Below, in pieces: positions 55,697 through 63,659 of a stretch of DNA of 64,000 nt. The DNA lies in NCBI GenBank assembly GCA_040754335.1, contig JBFMCV010000005.1, positions 62,001 to 126,000 on the forward strand. Direction: 5' to 3'. The stretch comes from Thermodesulfobacteriota bacterium. GTDB taxonomy: Bacteria > Desulfobacterota_D > UBA1144 > Nemesobacterales > UBA2774. Below the pieces are notes generated by a model. The model searched no databases and was not told where the DNA came from. It saw only the letters and a list, made by a program, of their open reading frames with translations. Position numbers and translations under genes: made by a program. The first letter of the stretch is position 1. Each line of letters begins with the position of its first letter.

Positions 55697-56025
55697 TGGG
55701 CGCTCAAACTGAAAGAAGGAGAAGGCTGTCGGGGACATTCGCCGCAATATTCGCGGCGTTATTCGTCCTTGCCCTGAGTGTCCACAACCATAACTTTAAT
55801 TTCGATCACGGCAAACGGGTATCGCACACAAGCGAATATTCCGGCCACTCGACTGAAACCTGTCCTGCATGCCGCCTCCAGGGACACATAAGGCTCGCTC
55901 ATAGAGACGCCTCATCAGTCCGTATAGACCCCGGCGTCCCTATCGTCTTTTTAACCGAAGAAAGTTTAATCCCTATATCGTTCTTAAAACTAAGTAAACC
56001 GACCCGCTCGCCTCCCGCGGTCTGA
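55696..56025 (+). CDS. Small His/Cys-rich membrane-anchored protein
   Basis: 109 residues. One hydrophobic segment (about 13-29) leads to a likely periplasmic part with histidines at 30, 32, 38, 44, 51, 64 and 69 and a CPAC motif (Cys56-Cys59). The clustering suggests metal binding. Its start overlaps the cbiO stop by one base, so it is translated with the ECF transporter, in the place where CbiN or a similar small subunit is often encoded. It has no obvious CbiN sequence. I do not recognise a named family; it resembles short CPxC proteins near metal-uptake genes (DUF2946-like). Confidence 0.7.
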   Translation: MGAQTERRRRLSGTFAAIFAALFVLALSVHNHNFNFDHGKRVSHTSEYSGHSTETCPACRLQGHIRLAHRDASSVRIDPGVPIVFLTEESLIPISFLKLSKPTRSPPAV

Positions 56026-56032
56026 GCCGATA

Positions 56033-56181
56033 ACCGTCATTCCGGCTTAGGGAGCCGATCCAAACACATTCGAATTTTACATAGTCCGCGCGGTTAGCTC
56101 CGTTAATGACCGCGGGATAAACAATGCGCACCGGAACCGAGCCTTCCCCGCACCATTTTACATCCCCTCCGGAATGACGGT
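56033..56181. repeat. Inverted repeat ACCGTCATTCCGG ... CCGGAATGACGGT
   Basis: Perfect 13-base arms lie at 56033-56045 and 56169-56181 with 123 bases between; the stem extends by CGAT/ATCG across a one-base bulge. The GTCATTCCGG end sequence is like that of common dispersed bacterial palindromic repeats (REP/MITE type). The whole noncoding gap between the small His/Cys gene and the barrel gene is this element. Confidence 0.6.
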
Positions 56182-56223
56182 ATCGAACCCGCTTCGATCC
56201 CATTACATTTTCGGAGGTGAGAT

Positions 56224-57624
56224 ATGGATTTCACAAGAATTATTTTGATACTGGCGATTTTTCTTGCTTCCTCTCCGTTTTTTCAGAGCGATGCCCTCGG
56301 GCAGGAGAGCGACGACGTTAAAAAAGAGCTGCGAGAGCTCAGACAGATGATGGAGAAAATGCAGCAGAGAATCACAGAGCTCGAAGAAAAGAACAAAGCC
56401 CTCGAGCAGCAGGCGAAAGAGAGAGAGGAGGAGGAAGAAATCAAGGAAGAGATAGTGGTGAAAGAAGAAACTGTCGTAACCCCTTCAGCGCCGCAGCCTC
56501 AAGAACCTCAGAGCTTTTTAGGAAAGGTAGCCCAGGCCATTAACCCGGAAATAAGCGTTGTAGGTATTTTTGCGGCCGCTTATTATTCACTGAACGACCC
56601 CGTTGTCTTTGCCGAGATCGATCCCCAGAACACGGGAGTCAACGTGCAGGAAATCGAGATAGGCTTTCAAGCTGTCGTCGATCCTTATTTCAGGTTCGAC
56701 AGCTTCTTCCCGATTACGAACGAAGGGATCGAGATTGAAGAATCGTACGGCACGACTCTTTTCAGTCTCCCTTTGAACTCACAATTCAGAGTCGGTACGA
56801 TGAGGGCGAAATTCGGGAGAATAAACCAGATACACAGACACAACCAGAACTTCGTGACGCTGCCCATAGTAGCCGCTGAATTCTTAGGCGAGCACCTGAA
56901 CCCGACGAGCATCGAGGCTAATTTCCTCGTCCCGGTGCCATGGTACATGGAGCTGAGCGCCTCGGGCGGGAGCCCCGACGTGGAGACACAGACGTTTCAG
57001 AGGAGCCCTGACGCGAACAACATAGGGAACCTCCTCTACATATTCCACATGGCCAACTTCTTCGAAGTGAGCGATTCGCTCGGCGTCAACCTCGGGGCTT
57101 CATTCGCTACGGGCAGCAACGCTTCGGGGCCCGACGAGAGATCGAACCTCTACGGCGCCGACCTCTTCGCGAAATACCGTCCCCTGAGAGACAACCCTTA
57201 CCAGGAATTCTCGGTCCAGTCGGAGTTCATGTGGAGACAGGCCGAAACGCCCGAGGAAGAGCTCGAGGACTACGGCTTTTACGCCGAGGCGATATACAGG
57301 TTCGCCAAGAGGTGGAACACGGGTGTAAGGTTCGATCTAACAGATACTAATACTCCCGTGACGGAAGAGGACGAGGGCGGGGAAGTGATCGAGCAAGCGG
57401 GGATTTCGCAAGTCGCAAGGCAGGAGGAAGAAGAGGAAGAAGGGATGCTGGGACTGCTCGGGAGGGCGTACCGTATTTCTCCGATGCTGACCTTCAGCCC
57501 GAGCGAGTTCTCGAGGATAAAGCTCGAATACGATTATCTCAACCAGAACTATGGGCCCGACCAGCACGCCGTCTTTCTACAGTTTCTCTACGCGATCGGG
57601 GCTCATGGGGCGCACCCATATTAA
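56224..57624 (+). CDS. Outer-membrane beta-barrel protein with N-terminal coiled coil, in metal-uptake operon
   Basis: 466 residues: a signal peptide (1-25), an acidic coiled coil (about 28-80: LRQMMEKMQQRITELEEKNK and a Glu/Lys run), a Pro linker, then a porin-like barrel of about 360 residues ending in aromatic HAVFLQFLYAIGAHGAHPY. His pairs occur in INQIHRHNQNF and at the C-terminus. The coiled coil is typical of trimeric porins that project into the periplasm. It lies between the ECF transporter and the ZnuA-like gene, so it probably carries the metal across the outer membrane. GGAGG precedes the ATG. No TonB box or plug domain is visible. Confidence 0.8.
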   Translation: MDFTRIILILAIFLASSPFFQSDALGQESDDVKKELRELRQMMEKMQQRITELEEKNKALEQQAKEREEEEEIKEEIVVKEETVVTPSAPQPQEPQSFLGKVAQAINPEISVVGIFAAAYYSLNDPVVFAEIDPQNTGVNVQEIEIGFQAVVDPYFRFDSFFPITNEGIEIEESYGTTLFSLPLNSQFRVGTMRAKFGRINQIHRHNQNFVTLPIVAAEFLGEHLNPTSIEANFLVPVPWYMELSASGGSPDVETQTFQRSPDANNIGNLLYIFHMANFFEVSDSLGVNLGASFATGSNASGPDERSNLYGADLFAKYRPLRDNPYQEFSVQSEFMWRQAETPEEELEDYGFYAEAIYRFAKRWNTGVRFDLTDTNTPVTEEDEGGEVIEQAGISQVARQEEEEEEGMLGLLGRAYRISPMLTFSPSEFSRIKLEYDYLNQNYGPDQHAVFLQFLYAIGAHGAHPY

Positions 57625-57648
57625 TGAATTGACAGAGGAGGTCAAAAC

Positions 57649-58632
57649 ATGAAACGGCATACGATACTAAGAAGATTGATCATATGTGTGGCCCTCGCCG
57701 TCGTCTCCGCATTCTTCATGTGCGGAGAAGCCGGGGCGAAGGTGAATATTGTCACCTCCGTCCCCGATTTCGCGGCGATCGCGAGAGAGATCGGGGGAGA
57801 CAAGGTCGATGTGGTGAGCCTGGGGAAGGGTTATCAGGACCCGCACTTCGTCGACGCGAAGCCCGTATACGTGACTAAGCTCAACAGGGCCGACATCCTC
57901 ATCTACAACGGGCTCGACCTCGAATCGGGCTGGCTGCCGATCCTGGTAACAGGCGCGAGGAATTCGAAGATCTCGACGTTGAATTCAGAGGGGAACGTCG
58001 ACGCGTCTACGTTTATAGCCAATGTCCTCGAAGTGCCGACAGGGCCTATAGACAGGTCGATGGGAGACGTACACCCGAGAGGGAACCCGCATTATCTGCT
58101 CGACCCGAGGAACGGCATCCCAGTAGCAAAGGGGATCGCGGCGAAACTTTCGGAAGTCGATCCGGAGAACGCTTCATACTACGATGAGAATTACGAGAAA
58201 TTCGCCAAACTCCTCGAATCGAAGATAAAGGAGTGGGACGAAGAGCTCGCTCCTTATAAGGGGACCGAGATCGTTTCATATCACAAAAATCTCGAATACC
58301 TCTCGGAGTGGGCAGGACTTAAGGAGGTGGGATTCATAGAGCCCAAGCCCGGGATACCGCCGACACCTTCCCACGTCGCGGAGCTGATAAAAAAGATGAA
58401 ATCCATGGACGTGAAGCTCGTCATAGCGTCTAACTACTACCCGCAAAAAACACCTTCGATAATTGCGGAGCAGACGGGCGCCGCGTTTCTTTCCATTCCC
58501 ACGCAGGTTGAAGGAGAGGACGGCATCAACACGTATTTCGATCTCTTCGACGCGATCGTGGGCGAGATCACGGGAGCGCTCAGTGAGAAAAAGGGAGCGG
58601 CGGATCACTCGTATTCAGGCACGGAGGGATAA
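57649..58632 (+). CDS. Metal ABC transporter substrate-binding protein (ZnuA/TroA-like)
   Basis: 327 residues with a signal peptide (1-27). The cluster A-1 binding fold shows likely metal ligands in DPHFVDAKP, NPHYLLDPRNG and ISYHKNLEYL-like segments, followed by GLKEVGFIEPKPGIPPTPSH. It lacks the long His/Asp-rich loop of classical ZnuA, so either zinc or manganese could be bound. It follows the barrel gene by 25 bases. A hairpin (58647-58695) separates it from the ATPase gene, which could let the binding protein be made in excess. Confidence 0.9.
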   Translation: MKRHTILRRLIICVALAVVSAFFMCGEAGAKVNIVTSVPDFAAIAREIGGDKVDVVSLGKGYQDPHFVDAKPVYVTKLNRADILIYNGLDLESGWLPILVTGARNSKISTLNSEGNVDASTFIANVLEVPTGPIDRSMGDVHPRGNPHYLLDPRNGIPVAKGIAAKLSEVDPENASYYDENYEKFAKLLESKIKEWDEELAPYKGTEIVSYHKNLEYLSEWAGLKEVGFIEPKPGIPPTPSHVAELIKKMKSMDVKLVIASNYYPQKTPSIIAEQTGAAFLSIPTQVEGEDGINTYFDLFDAIVGEITGALSEKKGAADHSYSGTEG

Positions 58633-58646
58633 CTCGAGTCGTTCAT

Positions 58647-58695
58647 GCGCAGTCCACTGTGATGCATATCCTTACCGAAACCAGGCGGACTGCGC
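58647..58695 (+). terminator. Attenuator-like hairpin between the binding-protein and ATPase genes
   Basis: GCGCAGTCC (58647-58655) pairs perfectly with GGACTGCGC (58687-58695), a 9-bp stem with a 31-base loop, followed by GTTGATTATT. It lies in the only gap above 90 bases in the transporter part of the island. It may lower transcription of the downstream genes or stabilise the upstream mRNA end. Confidence 0.5.
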
Positions 58696-58728
58696 GTTGA
58701 TTATTCAAGCTTAGCTATAGGAAATAAA

Positions 58729-59466
58729 ATGCGGAATTTGATAGAGCTCGAAGACGCGACGATCGGTTACGAGAACAAGGGAATACTCGGTCCGATAAAT
58801 CTCGCGATAGAAAAGGGCCGGTTCTGGGGAATACTCGGGCCTAACGGCAGCGGGAAATCCACGCTTCTCAGGACAGTCCTCGGCCTCCTGCCGCCGGTCT
58901 CGGGACACGTCAAAACCGCGGACGGCACGGTCTTCGGATACGTGCCTCAGAGCGAGAAGTTCGACCCTATATTCCCCGTATCCGTGGATGAGATGGTGTC
59001 TATGGGGAGATACGTAAGGGTACGGGCGGGAAAAAAGCTTACGTCATCCGACCTCGGCCACGTAACAAGGGCGCTCGAAAAAACAGGGGCTCTCCATCTG
59101 AGAGACCGCACGTTCAGGTCACTATCGGGGGGAGAGAAGCAGAGGGCACTCCTCGCGCGCGCCATTGCCGGCGAGCCCGACGTGCTCGTACTCGACGAGC
59201 CCACTGCGTCAGTGGATATGAAGGGGGAGGCGCAGATAATGGAGCTCGTAGGGAGTATAAGATCGGATGACGGACTAACGGTGCTCATGGTAAGCCATTT
59301 CCTGAACACGGTCGGCAAATATGCCGACAGGATCATGCTGATAGACAAGGACAGCGGATACTTCGAGGCCGGCGATAAAGCTGAAATCCTGACTGACGAT
59401 AACTTAAATAAATTTTTCGGTATAAATGCAGGCGTACGGCGGATCGAGGATTTGAGAGAAATCTAG
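58729..59466 (+). CDS. Metal ABC transporter ATP-binding protein (ZnuC-like)
   Basis: 245 residues. GPNGSGKSTLLRTVLGL (Walker A), LSGGEKQRALLARAIA (signature), VLVLDEPTASVDMKG (Walker B) and a switch His in MVSHFLNTV. It pairs with the permease 20 bases downstream. It energises uptake of the metal bound by the 57649-58632 protein. Confidence 0.93.
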   Translation: MRNLIELEDATIGYENKGILGPINLAIEKGRFWGILGPNGSGKSTLLRTVLGLLPPVSGHVKTADGTVFGYVPQSEKFDPIFPVSVDEMVSMGRYVRVRAGKKLTSSDLGHVTRALEKTGALHLRDRTFRSLSGGEKQRALLARAIAGEPDVLVLDEPTASVDMKGEAQIMELVGSIRSDDGLTVLMVSHFLNTVGKYADRIMLIDKDSGYFEAGDKAEILTDDNLNKFFGINAGVRRIEDLREI

Positions 59467-59485
59467 ACGGACGGGGAAAACACAC

Positions 59486-60340
59486 GTGAGCGCGATATTA
59501 ACGGAATTTATAAACAGCTATTTCCTCTGGCGCGACCCGATGATAGTGGGCGCGGTGTCGGGGGCGGTGTGCGGATTTGTGGGCGTATACGTCGTGCTCA
59601 GGAGAATAATATTCGTAAGCGCCGCGCTCACTCAAATATCGAGCTTCGGCGTGGCCCTGTCATTCTATCTGGAAGGGCTGAGCATGGGCGCCGCCTCGTC
59701 CCTTGTACATCCTTTCTTACTCTCGATCGTGTTCACTTCCCTGGCAGCCGTCTTCTTCGCGGCTAAGAGGGATTTTTCACGTATAAGCCAGGAAGGCGTG
59801 ATCGGGTTCGGGTTTTTAATCGCTTCGGGGGCGGTAATAATCCTGGGAGACAGGATAACCAAAGGCGCTCACGACATCGCGGATATACTGTTCGGCAGCG
59901 CAGTCGTGGTAGACCCGAGGGACGTCTACGTTATTCCTGCTGTCGCTTTGGCTGCTATCGTTATACACATCGTTTACTTTAAAGACTTCGTATTCGTTTC
60001 CTTCGACGAAGAAACGGCGCGGTTATTCAAATACCCCGTGAGGGCGCTGAACACGGCTTTACTCATCACTATCGCGGCCGTGGCCGCCGTCACGACAAGG
60101 GCCCTGGGGGCGCTCCCCGTCTTTGCCTTCCTCGCGCTCCCGCCGCTAACTTCCCTATATCTGACGGAAAGGCTCAGGCTCGTTTTCATATTTTCGGTAA
60201 TTATAGGCGCTCTATCGGCGACGCTCGGATATTTCTTTTCATTCGTATTATCTATCCCGACAGGGGCGTCGATGACGGTATGCGCATCGGTATTTTTCAT
60301 CCTCGGGCTCCTGTGGCGCGAGGTAAAGGTCAGGACCTGA
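59486..60340 (+). CDS. Metal ABC transporter permease (ZnuB-like)
   Basis: 284 residues from a GTG start, with about eight or nine transmembrane segments. It matches the ABC-3 family: GAVSGAVCGFVGVYVVLRRI near the N-terminus and TRALGALPVFAFLALPPLTS near the middle of the C-terminal half. It forms the membrane channel of the metal importer with the ATPase encoded upstream. No stop hairpin is seen before the next gene, 22 bases later. Confidence 0.93.
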   Translation: MSAILTEFINSYFLWRDPMIVGAVSGAVCGFVGVYVVLRRIIFVSAALTQISSFGVALSFYLEGLSMGAASSLVHPFLLSIVFTSLAAVFFAAKRDFSRISQEGVIGFGFLIASGAVIILGDRITKGAHDIADILFGSAVVVDPRDVYVIPAVALAAIVIHIVYFKDFVFVSFDEETARLFKYPVRALNTALLITIAAVAAVTTRALGALPVFAFLALPPLTSLYLTERLRLVFIFSVIIGALSATLGYFFSFVLSIPTGASMTVCASVFFILGLLWREVKVRT

Positions 60341-60362
60341 AAATGCAAAACAGCGAACGAAT

Positions 60363-60869
60363 ATGAGAAACCATGACGCAATCAAAATAACTATCTTTTT
60401 CTACGCACTGTTTTTAATCCCGTCATGCAGCAAGTACGAGAAGGTCGAGGACGACCTGGATTTCCTCAAATACGAGTATTTCACATGCGACGTCGTGAGG
60501 GTCGCTGACGGAGAGAGCTTCTTTTGCCAGCCGCCCGATATGGAGATAGAAAAAATCAGGCTCATAGGGATAAGCGTCCCGGACGAGCGCGAAATCGAGG
60601 CGATGAAGTACTGCGAATCAATACTGAGGAGAGGAACGCTCGTAAAAATAGAGCCCGGGAAAGAATCGAATAGGGGATCAGGCGATATTCCGGCTTACGT
60701 ATTCGTACCCGGAGGGAAGATGCTCAACGTGCTCCTCCTGGAGAAGGGATACGCGGAGCCCGTACTGAACGAGGTAAATGAAAAGTACAGGCACCTGTTC
60801 GTCGCGGCCGAGAAAAAAGAAAAGACCGAAGAGACCGAAAACGAAGATAAGCCGCCCTGGCTCAAATAA
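60363..60869 (+). CDS. SNase (thermonuclease)-like lipoprotein, probably degenerate
   Basis: 168 residues. A lipoprotein signal ends at the Cys of IPSCSK. The nuclease-like fold shows CDVVRVADGESFFC, IEKIRLIGISVPDER and LNVLLLEKGYAEPVL. In active SNases a GR motif before AYVY supplies the second catalytic Arg; here it is GDIPAYVF, so that Arg is missing. The C-terminus is Lys/Glu-rich. It may be a binding domain rather than a nuclease. It follows the ABC permease by 22 bases and so belongs to the same transcript. Confidence 0.8.
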   Translation: MRNHDAIKITIFFYALFLIPSCSKYEKVEDDLDFLKYEYFTCDVVRVADGESFFCQPPDMEIEKIRLIGISVPDEREIEAMKYCESILRRGTLVKIEPGKESNRGSGDIPAYVFVPGGKMLNVLLLEKGYAEPVLNEVNEKYRHLFVAAEKKEKTEETENEDKPPWLK

Positions 60870-61037
60870 TAATACCAATGCCTATAATGTAAATTTACGG
60901 TGTTTGCAGGAGCTCCAATTGCTGGAGTCTCGTAAGAATATTCTTAATGCCCCTAATCGCGCCTGATTGAAACAAATATCAGTAATTATCCTTGTTGATA
61001 CAGGTTACGATATGTAATCTATTCAAGGGGCGCTCAA

Positions 61038-61556
61038 TTGACGGACAGGAAAAAAATAAAGTGGAACAGGGTGCTGACCAGAACCTTCGTTGTCTTCAGT
61101 ATTATGTTCGTGCCCGCGCTCGGCATACATTACAGGCCGAAACCCGACTTCGATTATTCCACGGTCAATGCTTTTGAGACCGAAAACGGCGCCATAAAAG
61201 CCGACTTCGACTTCCTCGGAGGCTTCGACTACGAAAGGGACGAGAGAATCCCGGAGAAAGTAAAGGAGCTTAACAGTAAGACTGTGAGTGTTACAGGGTT
61301 CATGCTCCCGATCGATTTCGACTCGGACGTGGTCAAGAGCTTCATGCTGCTGAACAACCAGATGGGTTGCTGCTTCGGGGTGATGCCGAGGGTAAACGAA
61401 TTCGTGTACGTGGATATGCCCGAAGGGATAAGTACGAAATACATGACGGACATTCCGCTCAGGGTTACTGGCAGGCTCGAAGTTGTGAAAGGGAACCTAG
61501 TGGGCGGAATATACTCGATGACCGCCGACAAGGTCGAAGCCGTTAATAACTATTGA
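61038..61556 (+). CDS. DUF3299 domain-containing protein
   Basis: 172 residues from a TTG with AAGGGG upstream. A hydrophobic N-terminal segment (about 8-24) suggests export. The family block is SVTGFMLPIDFDSDVVKSFM, LNNQMGCCFGVMPRVNEFV and a later LRVTGRLEVV. DUF3299 proteins lie in zinc-responsive operons in some proteobacteria (for example beside DUF2796-type zinc proteins in pseudomonads). That fits its position just after the metal island, although about 170 bases separate it. The biochemical function is unknown. Its 3' end overlaps the convergent Trm112 gene. Confidence 0.85.
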   Translation: MTDRKKIKWNRVLTRTFVVFSIMFVPALGIHYRPKPDFDYSTVNAFETENGAIKADFDFLGGFDYERDERIPEKVKELNSKTVSVTGFMLPIDFDSDVVKSFMLLNNQMGCCFGVMPRVNEFVYVDMPEGISTKYMTDIPLRVTGRLEVVKGNLVGGIYSMTADKVEAVNNY

Positions 61557-61809
61557 CCGCTTCGAGGGATATGGACTCGTCAATCAGGAGTATGGGGATG
61601 TCGTCCCTTATCGGATACAGGTATTTACGGTCTTCTTTCCGAATAAGCCCGCCGTCGATCTTCTCGGATACCTTCTGTTTCGACCTGTTCATAAGCACTC
61701 CCTTCTCGATGAGAGCGTTAATCTTTTCGATCAGCTCGGGCTCCGCGAGTACAAGGTCCTGCTTTGTTTCGGGACACGCGATTATATCGAGCAATTCTTT
61801 ATCCAGCAT
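61543..61809 (-). CDS. Trm112 family protein
   Basis: 88 residues. The start LLDIIACPETKQDL and the end YLYPIRDDIPILLIDESI are those of bacterial Trm112-like (YcaR) proteins, with an insert of about 25 residues in the middle. Only one Cys remains, so the zinc site of the eukaryotic/archaeal form is absent, which is common in bacteria. Related proteins activate methyltransferases; the partner here is unknown. Overlaps the DUF3299 gene by 14 bases, convergent. Confidence 0.85.
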   Translation of the reverse strand: MLDKELLDIIACPETKQDLVLAEPELIEKINALIEKGVLMNRSKQKVSEKIDGGLIRKEDRKYLYPIRDDIPILLIDESISLEAVNSY

Positions 61810-61908
61810 GATTCACACAATTCGGCTAAATAAAATTTTTAGTTGTATGAGTCCTCGCATCAATTAGAATACATATACGGAGATTAAATGCAAAAGGAGC
61901 ATCGTTAC

Positions 61909-62715
61909 ATGAGAAAAATTTCCCTGCTTATGTTTTTCTTTGCATCTATCCTGATCGGCTCGACGGCCGCAACAGTTGCAGCAGCCGGGACATCAGAAAA
62001 TGAAGTTAAAATCGAGCCCGTCCCTAACTCTCCCGCAATCCCCGGCGCGAAAGCAAGATTCTCGTCCATTAAGGACGGCGACCTGCTCGAAAACCCCGAC
62101 GTCTCGGTCGTAGTCGATGTGGAGAACTTCGAGCTCGGGGTACAGACGAATACAGTGCGGGCAATGGAAATCATGAACTCCCCGCAGGGGCAGCATGCCC
62201 ACATCATACTGGACAACGACCCGTATCTGGCGGATTACGAATCGGGGAAACCATTTGAAATAGGCGTGCTCGAGGAAGGCCCGCATACGCTCGTCGTTTT
62301 TCCGAGCCGATCCTATCACGAGAGCGTAAAATCCCCCGAGGCCGCGGACATAGTCAACTTCTACGTCGGGAAGAAGGAAGGGGAGTTCATGCTCGACAAG
62401 TCAAAGCCGGCGATCATCTTCAGCAGGCCCAAGGGTAAATACGAGGGACCGGACGCCGATAAGGTCATGCTCGATTTTTATCTGTACAACGTCGAGCTCG
62501 GCCCTGACGGGTACAAGGCGAAATACACCATCAGGAAAAAGGATCCGTCGGGAGAAGTCACGTCGATAATTCTTACAGAATGGGCTCCTGCCTATGTGTC
62601 CGGCCTCACCACCGGAGACTACGCCGTAAAGCTTGAGCTCCTGGACAAGGACGGGAACGCCGTACCGGGCGCGTTCAACAGCACGGAGCGGGAGATAAGC
62701 GTCTTCAGGAAATGA
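61909..62715 (+). CDS. Exported protein of unknown function
   Basis: 268 residues. A signal peptide (1-25, ending TVAAA) precedes a mature beta-rich part. Notable is a His-containing stretch QGQHAHIILDNDPYLADYES and the later THSIVVF-like block GPHTLVVFPSRSYHESVKSP, resembling Ig-like or DUF4399-type small domains. I do not recognise a family with certainty. I chose 61909, with AAGGAG 11 bases upstream, over the ATG at 61888. A leaderless reading does not change the domain. Confidence 0.65.
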   Translation: MRKISLLMFFFASILIGSTAATVAAAGTSENEVKIEPVPNSPAIPGAKARFSSIKDGDLLENPDVSVVVDVENFELGVQTNTVRAMEIMNSPQGQHAHIILDNDPYLADYESGKPFEIGVLEEGPHTLVVFPSRSYHESVKSPEAADIVNFYVGKKEGEFMLDKSKPAIIFSRPKGKYEGPDADKVMLDFYLYNVELGPDGYKAKYTIRKKDPSGEVTSIILTEWAPAYVSGLTTGDYAVKLELLDKDGNAVPGAFNSTEREISVFRK

Positions 62716-62908
62716 GCCGGCTAGATTAGATATGCAAGCCGGATTCATAGGGAAAAAGGCGATTTGTTACGTAACGTCTTTCAATCATTAACATTATCAA
62801 AATCCGATAACGATCCGGCACGACTCATACAAGACCGCCATGGGTTTACAAAATTAAATGTTGTGGAATAATTAATGTTCTTCTGAAAGATAACAAGAGG
62901 TGATACCG

Positions 62909-63148
62909 ATGTCTCAGAAATGCGCAATAACCGGAAAAAGCCCGCTTGTCGGGAATAACGTCTCGCACGCCAACAACAAGGTGAAACGCCGCCAGAACCC
63001 GAACCTCCAGTGGAAGCACATCTTCGTGCCCGAGTTCGGCCGGAACGTCAGGATCAGGGTTTCGACGCGTGCCCTCAGGACAATCAGCAAGAAGGGAATC
63101 TCCGCATTCCTCAAGGACAACGGGCTCACCCTGAAGGACCTCGTTTAG
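62909..63148 (+). CDS. rpmB: 50S ribosomal protein L28
   Basis: 79 residues. CAITGKSPLVGNNVSHANNK and RRQNPNLQWKHIFVPEFGR identify L28, with STRALRTISKKG at the C-terminal region. Only the first Cys of the zinc-ribbon form is present, so this is the Cys-poor form as in E. coli. GAGGTG precedes the ATG at 62909; an in-frame ATG at 62900 is less likely. It is not next to rpmG, so appears single. Confidence 0.95.
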   Translation: MSQKCAITGKSPLVGNNVSHANNKVKRRQNPNLQWKHIFVPEFGRNVRIRVSTRALRTISKKGISAFLKDNGLTLKDLV

Positions 63149-63201
63149 AACCTTCCAAAACGATACTGGAATTCAAGCCGAATCTGATTATATTAAATCC
63201 C

Positions 63202-63621
63202 ATGCGGGTTTATTCGAAAATCGGAACGGAACAATATATCCTCAAAGCTATCGCGAAGGCGGGGAAACTGCTTAACGACAGGAAAGCCGTCGTAAATCTC
63301 GCAGGCTCCGCAACCGCGAAAATTGAATCCGGCAGCCGCAGGATTGCTTCCATAAAGAGCGACTTGGTTACACTGACCGAGCTACTCAAGGCCTGGATAA
63401 ACGGCGAGTACAGGGAGATACCCTGGTCGACGCTTCTACTGGGAACGGGAGCCGTCATTTACTTCGTAAACCCGCTCGACGCTATACCCGACATATTGCC
63501 GGCAACGGGGCTTTTGGACGACGCGAGCGTGATAGGGTTCGTGCTGGCGTCGGCGAAGAACGACATTGAGAAGTTCAGGAAATATAAGACCGGCGCGGCG
63601 CTCTCCGGCGCTTCCGATTAA
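63202..63621 (+). CDS. DUF1232 (YkvA) family membrane protein
   Basis: 139 residues. The DUF1232 core is PWSTLLLGTGAVIYFVNPLD followed by AIPDILPATGLLDDASVIGF, with two hydrophobic segments (about 75-95 and 100-120). The family is small and inner-membrane associated, of unknown role. I chose the ATG at 63202, since the frame is open further upstream only by overlapping rpmB in another frame. It lies 53 bases after rpmB and converges with acs. Confidence 0.85.
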   Translation: MRVYSKIGTEQYILKAIAKAGKLLNDRKAVVNLAGSATAKIESGSRRIASIKSDLVTLTELLKAWINGEYREIPWSTLLLGTGAVIYFVNPLDAIPDILPATGLLDDASVIGFVLASAKNDIEKFRKYKTGAALSGASD

Positions 63622-63659
63622 TTCACGCAAGACAAGCGGACGGCGATTCCTCTGTCCCT

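Noticed and set aside
61543-61809. Trm112 without its zinc cysteines close to the metal island.
   Set aside because: Loss of cysteines with a CPxTKQ start is common in bacterial Trm112-like proteins.
62909-63148. L28 lacks the zinc cysteines while S18 (30789) keeps four: possible zinc-sparing ribosomal paralog next to the metal island.
   Set aside because: The Cys-poor L28 form with KCAITGK is the ordinary form in many proteobacteria, for example E. coli, and nothing shows a second L28 gene here.
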